A DNA stretch of 64,000 nucleotides from Symbiodinium kawagutii. Lineage: Eukaryota > Sar > Dinophyceae > Suessiales > Symbiodiniaceae. The number at the start of each line of letters is the position of its first letter. The stretch's first letter is position 1. Positions 36,601-48,964 of this stretch are shown in pieces. The notes below the pieces were generated by a model. It worked only from the letters and a program-made list of their open reading frames with translations. It was not told the origin of the DNA and did not search any database. Location: positions 162,948-226,947 of the forward strand of contig VSDK01017349.1 in NCBI GenBank assembly GCA_009767595.1. Reading direction: 5' to 3'. The translations under genes were made by a program, and so were the position numbers.

Positions 36601-39600
36601 TGCGCTTTTCATGTCGAGTTAGTTGAAATAGAGGAGTTCTCCTGCTTTAGGAGAGGGGTGTGGGCCAGAATCCTGTACCTAGCAGAAGGGCCTTTGATGG
36701 GGTGTCCATGCTGACAGAGCGCCCATATTGTGGGCTAAAATGGGGGTCATTCATTATGGAATCATTGTAGCTCCTTGATCTCTCCCTTTGAACATCGATC
36801 TTTAAGGGGGTACACCAGGCTGCAGCCCCATCATGTTCATACTCATGTTCACTGCTAATCTCTCTATCCTGCAGAAAATGATATAGAGTCTGATGGAGTG
36901 GTTGGAAAGATCACCTCAATAGTCAGATGACGAAACATCTCATGATCATTTCCCAGATTTTCCTAGATGATCTTGAGTTGACTAGAGCATAATAGAACTT
37001 GTGCGGGCTCTGGATCTCGCTTCAACAGGTGCAGTCAGACACACAAATGACCTGGTTAATTGTTTCTTTTGATGGTTGTTTGTGTGCCTGTGTCAGTGTT
37101 AGCGTTTGTGTCATCCTCAATCGGGTCCGGATGGGTCCAGTTTGTATGGAGATTATATACATTTGATTAACTTATGTTTCCTTACACATACGTTGATACA
37201 CACAGAAGATGACAGAACATCTTAGAACATCTTGGAACATATGTATACATACATGCATACATACGACTATATACTTTACATGCGTATTTATTAATGCATG
37301 CATCCATCCATCCATCCATCCCTCCCTACCTACATACATGCATCCATGCATACATACATACATACATACATACAGACTTACAGACTTACAGACTTACAGA
37401 CATACAGACATACAGACATACAGACATACAGACATACAGGCATACAGGCATACAGGCATACAGACATACAGACATACAGACACACATACGTACATACATG
37501 CCATACATACATACATACATACATACAGGCATACAGGCATACAGGCATACAGGCATACAGACATACAGACATACAGACATACAGGCATACAGGCATACAG
37601 GCATACAGGCATACAGGCATACAGGCATACAGGCATACAGGCATACAGGCATACAGGCATACAGGCATACAGGCATACAGGCATACAGNNNNNNNNNNNN
37701 NNNNNNNNNNNNNNNNNNNNNNNNNNNNNNNNNNNNNNNNNNNNNNNNNNNNNNNNNNNNNNNNNNNNNNNNNNNNNNNNNNNNNNNNNNNNNNNNNNNN
37801 NNNNNNNNNNNNNNNNNNNNNNNNNNNNNNNNNNNNNNNNNNNNNNNNNNNCATACATACATACATACATACATACATACATACATACATACATACATAC
37901 ATACATACATACATACATACATACATACATACATACATAGGTGTTTCTCAAAATAGGGTAGCCCCCAAACCTCCAATATCGATCATTTGTAGCAATAAAC
38001 CAACCATTTTGGGGTACTCCTTGTAGGAAACAAAAATGCCAGTATGTAAGTCCATCATTCACAGGAAGGTTGCCCTTTCACCTCTGCGGCTTGCTGGAAC
38101 CCAGGTTCACCGGTGGTCAAAAGGCCAGGGACGGCAAGCTGTATCACAAGACCACACTTGGCAGCGCCGTGCAACGCAGCAGAGATTTGTGGGTTGAAAG
38201 GTTGCGTGGGTCAATCAACACTACAGTATCCGCCGAGCTAGTTGCCCCGAGTGTGCTACTGCCACTACTTGCACTCTTCCTTCTGCTGAGCAGGTTTTTT
38301 CCCTTCTAAAAAAGTTTTTCCCTGGCAAGTTGTTCACTGAACAGATCAACTTTAACTATAGTTGCATTCACATCTAGTTGCCAATCAGCAGGGAACACAC
38401 GAGCAACAAGATTGGTCGTTGCTGTTTGTGTTCGTTGTGTTGCTGTGGTTGTTTGTCATTCCCGATACTGATTCACCATTATTAGCCAAGCATTAGCCCG
38501 CAATGAACCAATCAGAAATCATCAGCCAACCATCACTTACAGCTATCAACCAAGCATTGACTAACCGTCAAACAACTATCGTTCGACCATCATTAAGCCA
38601 TCAATCAACCATCCACTTAACCATCAATCAATCAACAATCAACCATCCACTTAACCATCAATCAATCATCAATCAGCCATCCATTTAACCATCAATCAAT
38701 CAACGATCAGCCATCCATTTAACCGTCAAGCAATCATCAATCAGCCATCCGTTTAACCATCAATCCAACCCGATCAACCATCCATTAAACCATCAACCAC
38801 TGGCAATCAAACTTCATCAACATGGATCCATTCTGATTGACTATAAACCACATAAAGCATATGAATCAACTAGTAAGCACCACCATCATCACTAAAACCC
38901 TTCATAAACTGTATTGATCCAATATTTATCACTGAAAACCTTCATAAACCACGTGTAAGCACCATCACCCTGGAAGGGTCAACCCATCGGACGCTGCGGA
39001 GGTGAATCTGCCTGGAGCCAAGGAGGTTGAAGCCGCGGGGGGCAAGATCTGGGCCGGCAAGGCGGGCCTCGCAGATGCGCGCTTCGGTGGGGTACCATGG
39101 GGGGCGCCCGTGATGTTCCTGGGATGGTTGGTTGATAGCTCAGTGATGGTGAAGTGGTTGGTTGATTGATGATTGATGGATGGTTGAATGGCTGGCTGAA
39201 TGTTGATTCATGCATTGTTAAATGGGTCGTTGATTGATGTTTGATGGATGGTTAGAGGATGTTTCATTGATGGTTAAATGATGGGGACATGATCGAAAAG
39301 TGATAGGTAGTCGATGGTTGATCGAGAATTTCGGGTTGATTGATTGATGGTTGATGGTTTGTTGATGGCTGAACAGTTGATGGCTGATGATAAGTGATTA
39401 GGTAGACGCATTTCTGCCATTTGATAGTGCTGACCATGAGAACAATCAACCACCTTGGGATATTAGCAACAGTAATCACAGATCATGAGGTGGCGGTGAA
39501 GATTGTGCTGCTTCTGCTCCTCATGATGACGGCGATGATGACGACGACGATTGTGATGATGCAATTCATGTTCACCATTCGATGCTTTCTTCTTTTTTTG

Positions 39601-42600
39601 CCGAGCCTCCAAAACAGTTCCGGGACTTTGTTTGTTCTAGCTTCATGTCCTCCTCTTTGCTCATTGCTATCAGAAGGCAAAGATTTACCTGATTCGAAAT
39701 CATCGATATCAACCATTTTGTGGGAAGTGAGCAGTACCTTGTGACTGCAATCAGCTCTTAAGCTGCAAAGTCGGTGTGCCCCCTGCCTGCCGGTGTCAGA
39801 CGACTCGTTCAGGAAGATGCCGAAGAAATCAAAAAGCAATGCCACTTGGACGAGGCGACCGCCTGGCCTCTGCGAGCCGGTTGTTCTGTTCTCCCTTTTG
39901 GTGACTCGATTTTCTTCAGATGTCTGACCTGTCCCTTGCGTATCTCCGGTATATTCACAGTACCCTTTTTCGACATCCCATTTTGGCTGCCTTTCAACTC
40001 CATTACTTGGAAATCATCCATTGCTAGGTGACCAATCCATCCACTACTTGGAAATCATCTACAAAATCCGCAATCATCCAATCGTTGTGGCATTTAACCA
40101 TTTAACAGCCGACGCTCCATAGCCTCCCGTCGCCAGGTGGTTCCCATGAGAGACGGCGACGTTTGGCTCTCAGCAACGGTGACTGCCTGTCTCTGCCCAC
40201 AGTCCAGGTCCTGGTACCCCTCCAAGCGTCCCGTAGAATGACCCGTTTTAGTGGGAAACCCAGTTGAAAATCCACCAAGTTTGGGGCGTAACCACTATGC
40301 AGAGCTATTGGTTCAGATGTCAGAGCCGGGGAGCGAGCTCTTCAGGTGGGACCATTGCCACGACTCAAAAAAGGGAATGCTATCCTTCAACCAGCTGGTT
40401 GTGATTCCTGGACATTAAGTATCATAGATCATCATAGATCAACGATCATCAACCAGCACTCATTTAATATTTGTTTGCCATTGTTTGCCATGATCTATCA
40501 CTATTTGCCATCAATTATATGCCATTCTGAACCATGATCCACCACTATTTCAACCATGATTCACCCCACATTGCTTACCATTTCCAAGGATGATCCACCA
40601 CTGAAAACAGCTCTGAGCATCTCTTAACCCAGTTGTTGCCTCAGCGGTTTTCACCGCTGAGGTGATTCCATGCGGGGACTTGGTGCTCCACATCATTCGA
40701 ACCCCTGGTCACACGCCAGGCTCCCCGTGGATGGCCCTGCGACCATGTATCCAGGGATGAAACTCCGGGTATCCATGGGTATCCCTCCACCCGGCTCCAC
40801 CATGGCGTTACTGTACCACCAGTGGGTTTCTCCGTGGCCATGGTGGTACCTACTGACAAGGACCCAGGCCATTGGAATCCAGCCGTGCAAATTGCCAGCT
40901 ACGAGCTGATTGCGGCAACCCCACAATTAACCATGAATCATCAAGCAGGTTTTTAGACATGATCTAGCTGTACTTGCCATTCTGAAGAACTATTGACCAT
41001 CTTTTTTTATCAATCGACCACAACTCCTAACCAGCATTAATTATTGGGCACCATTAAGACAACACTAGTTAGCATCATCAACCATTTGTACACCATGGAT
41101 TCGCTATCATTTGATCATTATCAGCCGCTATTAGTTGCGTTGAGCCCGATTTTCATGGGTAGTCACTTATTTACCCTTCTATCAATCCCTATGATAATAT
41201 AACTTGACCCCTACGTCGATTCACCATTCATTAGTTCATTATGAAATCATCAGTATTATCCACTTGTGAGCTACTATGGCTGTCTGTGCGTGTTGAGCAT
41301 TGCTCGAAGAATCAGGGCTATACGCAGTGATTTAGGGTTTTAGGGTTTAGGGTTAGGGTTTCTTGATTCTCAGAGTTTCAAAACAACGGGCCTGCGCAGG
41401 GTTTTGAACAGTTGACAAGACTCACTTCTGGGCAGGTCTTGTGGTCACGGGCAAACCATAGGGTCTTGCCGTACTATTAGTTCATCATTTTTATAATATT
41501 ATTGTTATTATTGTTAATGCATTACTATTTTTATTGTCAATTTTATCATCACCCCCTTATTATCAACTCAAGCCATAACCACAAAATCAGAACCAATTCA
41601 GCTCATGGTAGATTCACCATTTGTTCTTACTATGGTAGATTAACCAGTAGATTAACCAACTCAATCCAGAAGCGGAGCATTTTGTGTTGAGCTGATTCAT
41701 CCTTGATTACTGGTATTGATTAACCTGTCTATTTTGTCCTCATGATAGATTATGACCCAGTTTGGAGTCGATCTCTACCCATAATCTATTGAGGAGATTC
41801 TATCATACGGATAAAATAAAGATTATTGAGAATCTCCACAGGTCTTATCATAAACGTATAACTACTACGGGTATAATCATGGGTATAATCTCACCCATTA
41901 TTATAGATAAGACCTATAGTAGAGAGATAACCAGAAGGGTTGTTAATTCCATTGTCTATACCCATTAGTATTTATGATATGGTAAAATGGGTATTACAAG
42001 GGTATATAATCATTTATTCCCACAAGTACCATAAGGGTATTAAACCCATTAGTATCTATAATATGGTATAATCATAAATTCCCATTAGTATTTATACTTT
42101 GGTATATGGCTGTGAGTCAAAACCCTGTACCCCTGGTTCCCCTATCATTAACCATTAGTTTCTCTATAGTTTCTTGGCTATTAACCACCATTACTGGTTA
42201 ATATTGACCCATAGCCATATATAATCATAAGGGTAGAACTACTACTGTGGAGATTCTACACGCAGAAGCGCGACCCATCTCCACAGGTTCCATCTGCGTC
42301 TTCGCAGCGCCGCGCTGTGTGTCGCCGCGAGCGGAGTTCCTTGGGCTGCGCTGACAGCAGGGTCCCCACATTCGTGGCGTTCCAATGGCTGGGGGATGCC
42401 TGGACTTGGGGGATACGTGGCTGAGAAGCTAGGTTCATAAGATATAAGTGGGTGGTTATCAACTCGTGATGGCGTGAGTTTTCATATGTTTTAAGGATAG
42501 TTTCAATATGTTTCAATGATTCTCCATGATTAAGAGTGGCTGTTGACTTGAGAATAACCAACTATTTTATTGGGAGATAATCCAGCAGTTGGAGTTCTAG

Positions 42601-45600
42601 CAGTATGGAGATTATTTGTTGGTTGGAATAGTGCTTGCCACGATGTGGTGGATCAAACTCTCTTACCAGCCACGACTCGTCAGGGACACATCATCAACGT
42701 GGCCGGTTTTTAGGTGAAACTGGAGCTCCCAAAATGTGCTTGGTTGTTGGTTGATTGTTTTTGCAGCAACTGGAATCCCCCGTTGTTTGCCGAGACGAAT
42801 CATTCCTAACCCTTGCCAGTCATTGTCATACGCCACTAGTCACCACTTGGAAGCCCAACCATTGTTGGTGGCCCTCGTTCATCCTCGTTCGCTGTTGGTG
42901 GCCCTCGTTCGTTATTGGTGTTATTTTTCTTGAGCAGTGGCCGTTGTCGTTCCTTGCAAGCCAAATTGCACCTGAGACGAGCTGCTCAGCAATGGCCCAT
43001 GCCGGTGTCGAGCTTCCCACGGGGGGTTTTCTCTAAACGTCAGTTTTCCAGATAGATTCTCTATGAAAAGGGACATTTTTCAAGACAGATGGTTTGGGAT
43101 TTCCTGAAAGTATGGATATTTCAATAGCAAGATGACTCAGTGGCGGCACCGACTTCTGTCGCAACTTGAACACTTCGAGTGGGTGCAGGGTCAGCCTTGA
43201 AGTTATTCAGCCTTGGATACCTGGCTACTGGGATCTAAGTCTGGCTTTTTTATACCTAAAATGAACCCATTTTTTTGGGCGAGGCCGAAGCCCATCGAGG
43301 CCCCCGATAAGTTGAGGTAGTCCTCCGGTCCTCGCGCGCCCTCGACATGAACTCACCGCGGCGATCAGGATGGGCCAATCGCCCCTGAAGGAAGCGAGAA
43401 CCAAAGCGGAGGCGCTGCTGCCGGCGGTGGATGTTGATGCCATAGTGATGCTGTGCATGGCCGACGCCAATGGTAAGGGATAAGCACCAGTCACCAGTCA
43501 TGGCGCTTAATAATGGTGGTGGTGTTAAATGGGTGATTACGTTTGAGTATGCCTAGTGAGGGTCAACAAATGATGTGAATAACACTCGTGAACGCTGGGC
43601 GAGTAATCATGGGTCATAGTTCGAAGTGATAAAAGAGCTTTAAGAATTTAGAGATGCTTGTTAGCAACATTAACACAGATGGTTAGTAGGCAACACACAA
43701 TGATTATGTTGCAGTAATGAATTTTAAGTAATGGTCATGGTTGGCAACGTTAGCGTACCTGGTTTAGAGGGATCTCTCATGGGTTTCAACACTCCCTGTG
43801 ATTCTTCCAAGCACTCGGACGAAGCATAGGTTGCTGATATTGCTTTGCGGGGAGGCTTTCTGCATATATCCCAGTGCTGTATAAACCGCCAAGGCGTCTG
43901 TACTTTGTTACTTGCCGAAGAGCAGATAGGCAACTCGATATCTGACATTACCCCGGTGTCAGATATTGGTTTCTGATGGATTTAGCAACGGAGGGGCCCA
44001 GATCACCAGTGTGTCGGAGACCTGGGATGATCCACGGCTGTTGGCGGTACAGCCACTGAGTCTGGGGCGATGGGTGGCTTTATACAGCACCTTCCAGAGC
44101 TACTGGCTCGCCAGCTGGTTTGTTCTATGGTTGATTCGGTTGGTTGGTTCTTCGTAGGTGACTGGCAACCAATCATGACGGTGGTCGTTAAGCCAATGAC
44201 AGTGGTTGTGTACAGTGCATGGCTCATCATTTGCCAGCACAAGCCTCTGATACATTTGATTGAGGTCGATTGTGGAAGATATCATTGTTGACACTGTCAA
44301 GTTGAGTTCATCATCTGGTATCCTTTTGTTGGCAATCGATGTTTTCAAATTGAAATATATTGAAGTGGGAAACCAGCATTTTCAGAAGATGGGATGAAAA
44401 AGAGCAAGGCCTCTCCAAAATCTACTTGATGAAGTAATCGAGTCATGTTCAATCACACTGCTTGAGATGTGGAGTGATTCGAGGCAGTAGGAGACTGCAA
44501 AGAAATCAAGCACTTCCAAACCAATCAACGACGCACCTTTTATGTGGTAGTAGAAAGTGCTATCTAGGGATTGCATCAGACATGCTCATATGAGTACCCG
44601 ACAAAATGATCGTTAGTTAGATTATTGTTTGTGCAATCATTGGCTGTTCGCTGCTCATATAGTGACTCTTGCCCTCTTGTGTGCACCACTCATTGACAGC
44701 GAAACAGATCTGTTTTCTCAGTTCGGGGGCACTGCAAAGCCGCGACAAACTAAGGACAACCCCACCCCTTCCCGACCTTCCTGGCTTTCCGAAGGCTGGT
44801 TTGCTCATCACTGGCGATACCCTCTTCGTGGGATCTTGCGGACGCACCGATCTGCCAGGCCTGGGCAGGGGAATCTGCAGGGGAAGCCATCCCTGGGAGC
44901 TAGTCACTCTCTGGACCCTGGAAATCCACTGGAAATCCACCAGTCTTAGATGGCACATGTTCACGGCAGCCTGCTGGTTCCCGCATGGATGTCCTGGGCA
45001 ACAAGAACGCTGAAATTCCTGCGCAGGGCCGTGGTTTTTGAGCTTCTGAGTGAACAGACGCCCAAGCCCTAAACCCTAAAACCCTAAACCCTAAACCCAA
45101 AAGCACTCAAGTGGTGGTTTCTCAAAATAGGGGTACCCCCAAATCATCTAGTTACATAACTTTCGGGCTCCCTATGGCTTGAGAAACCACTCAAGTATAG
45201 ACATCACTGCATATTGCTGTTGTGTTTTTAAGCAACTTCTCCCAGCCACACAACATGCTGCAGTGCCGCATGTCGTGGGGCGAAGGTTAAGGCTGGAGCG
45301 AACATGTTTCACGCTCTTCAAAATGGTTCCTGGGATTGTTTTTTTCAGAGGTCAAGGGGTTTGTCTACCAATGATTTCGGACTGGGGTTTTGCCGTTTTG
45401 CCAATAATTCACTGACTGGTGGTTTGTACCATACAGAACAGCTGATTCATACATTCATGCACTGGATTATGATCTTTCGATTATACAGTCGAGATGATTC
45501 CGTGACAGGACCAGCATAGTGTCCATATGGTCAAATCAGTAGTAAAGTTGGCATCCGTCAACACAGCTTCGCACACTAGGAACGACATGAAACGACCAAA

Positions 45601-48600
45601 AGATGTGGAAGACTCCTCCTTTTTGTCCTTGCAAGGACCTATCGTTGGGTTCTGACCGCAGATGATGTCTAGGATTTATGGAGGTATAGAAGCAATCCAC
45701 ACACACATGTTCAATACTGCAATTCCCGAGCACAGCATGTTGCTCTATCTGTTCACTGATTGACCTTTGGGAACCCCAGAAAGTTCGAGGTTCGTTCGAC
45801 AGGATCAATTAATGACACCTATTGAGTTTGGTATGGCAACTCGGGGCCAAGGCAACCTCCCAAACCGAAACCTGATCCGGGGGGTGGCTCCACTCGTTTT
45901 GAACGTAGATTGAAGATCAACTTACTGGAGAACTGTCACAAGGCTGATCACAAAACATGGTTTTGGCATCGCTTTCTCACTGGAAAGTGTCCGAAAGGCT
46001 CTGGAAACAAACGGTTGCCAGAAAAAGATCGCAACATTCAAAAGAAAAGCATCATTTATTATTATGAAACAATGCGTTGCCAAGCATCACAGAACCAAGA
46101 AACATTTTTCTCAAACAACTCTTTGGGCCATGTCCAATGAGTAGCCGTCCTGATCAGAGCCCCTTTTTCTTGGATCTCTGTGAGCCCCGTTGCTGCCGGT
46201 CTTATCAAATTTAGTGTTGATATCCAACATGTCGAGCGGACAAACACAGGTGGGTGTGTCCATGAATGTTGTAGACACACGATTCATAGGGTTACCCATG
46301 GGTTACCCATGGGTTCCCCCATGAAAATCACGAAAAACGGGTGGATCCTTGGGATGAAAACCCGATGGCTAAGCAGCACATAGCTGCGATCCGCAGCCAG
46401 GTTCCGATCCCCGCGATATGTTTAGCTCACTGGCCAGGCAGGGGAGTGGACATAGGTTGAGCCCAGCTGCTGAACCAGTTGGATCGTTCCCATAGCAACG
46501 AACCAGGACTGACCATGAGAGCTACCCGCGATGTGTCAGAAATGATTGCCAGTTGTTAGTTGGGTATCACCAGTGTTAAATCAGGTATCAAGAAATGTTG
46601 AGAAGGGGTGAACGGTTGTTGAACCTGTCACTACCAGCTCGTGGCCAGTTTCTATCAGCTATTAACCACTTAATATCCGTTACTGGCCATTTTGTAAACC
46701 AGTCAGTACCAGTTGGTATCCAATATTGGCTATGTTGGATTTCGGGAGCTTGCCGGTGAGGGTGAGGCATTTTCCGGTCAAAGCCACATGTGCCTTACTA
46801 ACATGACATAATATGATGCTCCCCCACAAACGCTACTCCCTTCTCCAAATATCATTTTTGTTGGGAGAGCGGAAGTCTGTGGGGCAGTGATTGTGATCAT
46901 ACGACACTGGAAATTTGGAAGTACCAGGGGGAGTTTTTTTTGAAGAAATCCTTACACCTTGGAGGCTTGGACTTCAGATTTTGGTGGCCACATGAACACC
47001 TTGCGGTGAAATCAAGAGAACTTTTTGGGTCAACAAGCAACACCCACTCACATCAGAACTGCTGCACTGCTTCTTCAGAAGCAGAAGTCGTCACAGTTCA
47101 GAAATCTGCGGGGTCATCACTAGCATGTCCCTCTCATGTCCCTCTACCATCCTGAAGGAACAGGTCATTTTTTGCCACGGAAAGGAGTTGCCACACCCAA
47201 CAGCTTGGGAGGTCGACCCTGCCCCCAGGTTAAGCACCATGGATCCAGCTGTGGTCGTGTGCCCAGGCGCGTGCTACCGTGGGTACCAAGGTACAAGCGA
47301 TGGCAGTGAGAACTAAGCAACGACCAACCAACTGTGATCAGTTCATTAATGACTAAGCAATATAGAATCAAGCAAGTAAGCTAATGATTCAATGACTACT
47401 GATTGTTAATGAGTAATGATTGTTGACTGTGAGCTAATATATAATGATTAATGATCGTTAATCATGGTCAATAGACTATAATCATTGACTATTGCTCATG
47501 GATACGGTTCATTCAAGTTTACTCTGTAGCAAATGAACAGTTCGGTGTTGGTTCAACCACCGATCTTTAATAGGCAAACCATCGCAAAAAGGTTGGGTTT
47601 TCCACGTCTTGGTTCAACAAAGGCTGACTACCTAGACTTGGTTGGTGCTACCAAATTTACTAGTGTTGACCAATGATCATGACGGACAAACTGAGAGGGC
47701 ATAGCTATGATGAAATCGGAGGAATACCATCAATCATGCATATTTTTCACTATATAATCCAGATTTGTTGGTTTGGACTATACATGCATGTTCTGAACAG
47801 CTTGTGATGCTGAGGTCATTTCCCGTCGCGCAGCAGCATGATTTGCGAGTCCTCCAACATTCAACAGGATCATTTGAGATCCACCGGCGCCAGCCAATAA
47901 GCCACCAACCTGTGAGCTGGTCAAAACAAAAGCTGCATGGTGAAATTGGTGTTGGCAAATGGATCTCCCATCGACCAATCTTGGAACACTGGCTCCTTTC
48001 AGAGGTTCCTGGACGATTTGTTGAGTTCCGGTGTGTCCTGCCCACGGGGTCGCAAACTGTCACAGGTTTCTTCGGTGCGTGTTTTGGGGTCACAGTTCGG
48101 CTGTGCTGGCTTTGCTGGCGCAACTTGACCTGGCTTTGGTTCAGTCTCTCTGCGTGATGTTTGGTTCCTGTCCTAGGGCCACCGCTCTGCGACAACCCTT
48201 TGTATAGTTTTCTCTGGTTGTCTGGTGGCTTACCGTACTGGTCGGTCGTTAGCCCAGTCTCACGCTTTGTGAACTGAGACGAATGTCCGAGAGGGTCCCC
48301 AAATGTCCCCAAGGGATGCGGTTCCTTTTGTGCGGCCCAATACATGAAAAACACCCCGATCAGTCGCCAACTCCCACTGTTTGTTGTTCGCCATGGTTGC
48401 TGATAATGGTTCGCCAAACAATGGTGATATAACTATGATATTGCAGAGAAGCATGCTTGGAAGTGGCTTAGCCGTCTTGAGGGCCAATCCCCAGCTTGAC
48501 CACGCACCACCCCCGTCGCCATGGCAAGGCCATAACTATGCCGAGGAGCCCTTCTCCACAATCGGGGCCGAGAGAGTGCCCGGTCTGCAGTTGGAGCCAG

Positions 48601-48880
48601 GTAGCAGTGGTAGTGGTGGTGGTGATGGAAGTGGTCGTGGTCGTCATGATGGTGGTGGTGGTGGTCGTCGTCATCCTAGTTGTTGCTGCTGTCATTGCTG
48701 TTGTTGCTGTTGGTGCATCTGGTGCTGCTCATGAAGGTTGGGTTGGTTGATGGATCAAGACCCCGTGCCCCCCTAGAACAACTCAAAACTGAACATTGCT
48801 CTTCTCCCATTTAACTTGATACTGTGCAGGCTGTTCTAAACAAGACAACCGCTGCCGAACCATCGTTTTCCGATCTATGA
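33649..48880 (+). CDS. Metallo-beta-lactamase-fold hydrolase, glyoxalase II / ETHE1-like, 15 exons
   Basis: Exons: 33649-33717, 33876-33951, 34180-34237, 35250-35286, 36320-36375, 38065-38123, 39002-39091, 40662-40719, 42287-42344, 43369-43411, 44795-44858, 46401-46437, 47229-47266, 48529 to 48575 or 48600, and 48830-48880. Together about 280 residues, usual for the family, and in phase at every junction up to 48529. Landmarks: KDRFATQMANYCYLVV, KTAIAIDAAWDVQG, the zinc motif THFHFDHCGG, VIPCGDLVLHIIRTPGHTPG, AGLLITGDTLFVGSCGRTDL, RLSTMDPAVVVCPGHNYAEE, PFSTIGAER. All expected ligands are present: HxHxDH, His of PGHTPG, Asp of TGDT, His of PGHNY. The family hydrolyses glutathione thioesters or oxidises persulfides; the exact substrate is undecided. 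The first coding exon, with ATG, is not found, and the joint into the last exon is not settled in phase. Donors: 9 GC, 5 GT. Confidence 0.93.
34985..35200. repeat. AT-rich palindromic tract (TAGTACTATA words)
   Basis: Repeated ACTAGTTATA/TATAGTACT words, many self-complementary, in the intron just upstream of the hydrolase exon 35250-35286. Confidence 0.7.
35318..35372 (+). repeat. Minisatellite (GGTAGGGCACCT)n
   Basis: About four 12-bp units directly after the hydrolase exon at 35250-35286. Confidence 0.9.
37230..37938 (+). repeat. Large CATA/CAGACATA/CAGGCATA microsatellite with assembly gap
   Basis: From about 37230 the sequence is CATA-based. At 37376-37688 it is an 8-bp higher-order array alternating ACAGACAT and ACAGGCAT blocks, and after the gap it is pure CATA to 37938. 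Long open frames in all three phases are an artefact of the stop-free repeat. The array lies inside the hydrolase intron 36376-38064. Confidence 0.95.
37689..37851. other. Assembly gap (163 N)
   Basis: A run of 163 N inside the microsatellite. Units differ on the two sides (CAGGCATA at the left, CATACATA at the right), so the true length is unknown. Confidence 0.99.
37940..38032. mobile_element. MITE-like element, family B
   Basis: It begins GGTGTTTCTCAAAATAGGGT, has the core ATCATTTGTAGCAATAAACC, and a decayed right end. It directly abuts the CATA microsatellite, 32 bp before the hydrolase exon at 38065. Confidence 0.8.
41331..41361 (+). repeat. Interstitial telomere-like TTTAGGG repeats
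   Basis: About four units of TTTAGGG/TTTTAGGG/TTAGGG in plus orientation, within the hydrolase intron 40720-42286. TTTAGGG is the plant-type telomere rep­eat reported for dinoflagellates. Confidence 0.8.
42104..42215. repeat. Dispersed repeat family C copy
   Basis: TATGGCTGTGAGTCAAAACC, then CTGTACCCCTGGTTCCCC and ATCATTAACCATTAG, closed by TTGACCCATAGCCATATA. The two ends (TATGGCTGTG.GTCAA and TTGACCCATAGCCATA) are inverted relative to each other, suggesting an element with terminal inverted repeats. It lies in a hydrolase intron. Confidence 0.7.
45066..45098 (-). repeat. Interstitial telomere-like CCCTAAA repeats
   Basis: About four to five CCCTAAA/CCCTAAAA units, in the orientation opposite to the array at 41331-41361. 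A family-B MITE follows 13 bp later. Confidence 0.8.
45112..45190. mobile_element. MITE-like element, family B, internally shortened
   Basis: The left terminus TGGTGGTTTCTCAAAATAGG is intact. The right terminus is the variant CCCTATGGCTTGAGAAACCA. The core is mostly deleted. It sits immediately after the CCCTAAA array at 45066-45098. Confidence 0.75.
47734..48417 (-). other. 227-codon open frame antisense within a hydrolase intron
   Basis: A minus-strand frame, stop-free over 684 nt, lies entirely inside the intron 47267-48528. It begins MANHYQQPWRTTNSGSWRLI and is rich in T, S, R and W. I recognise no domain. The plus strand is also open over 47765-48157. It could be a mobile-element relic, a nested gene or chance. 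Confidence 0.25.
48601..48700 (+). repeat. GGT/GTC trinucleotide-rich tract
   Basis: Imperfect GGTGGTGGTGATG and GTCGTCGTCATC repeats in the last hydrolase intron. Confidence 0.8.
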
Positions 48881-48964
48881 ACAGCCTTTTTTCAGGATAC
48901 GCTGGCTATACTGGGAACACCTGGGAACAACTTCTAGCGTGATAGCTTGATGCAGAATCTCAAG

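Noticed and set aside
37209..38062. Six long open frames on both strands over the CATA array
   Set aside because: These are stop-free readings of a microsatellite that pass through the N gap; they are not proteins.
38070..38309. 79-codon frame ending in a hydrophobic tail (LLPLLALFLLLSRFF)
   Set aside because: Its first part is the hydrolase exon 38065-38123. The hydrophobic tail lies after the GC donor, in the intron.
43412..43475. EF-hand-like reading VDVDAIVMLCMADANG after the hydrolase exon at 43369
   Set aside because: The segment up to 43411 belongs to the hydrolase by phase and homology, and the GC donor at 43412 removes the rest. No complete EF-hand loop follows.
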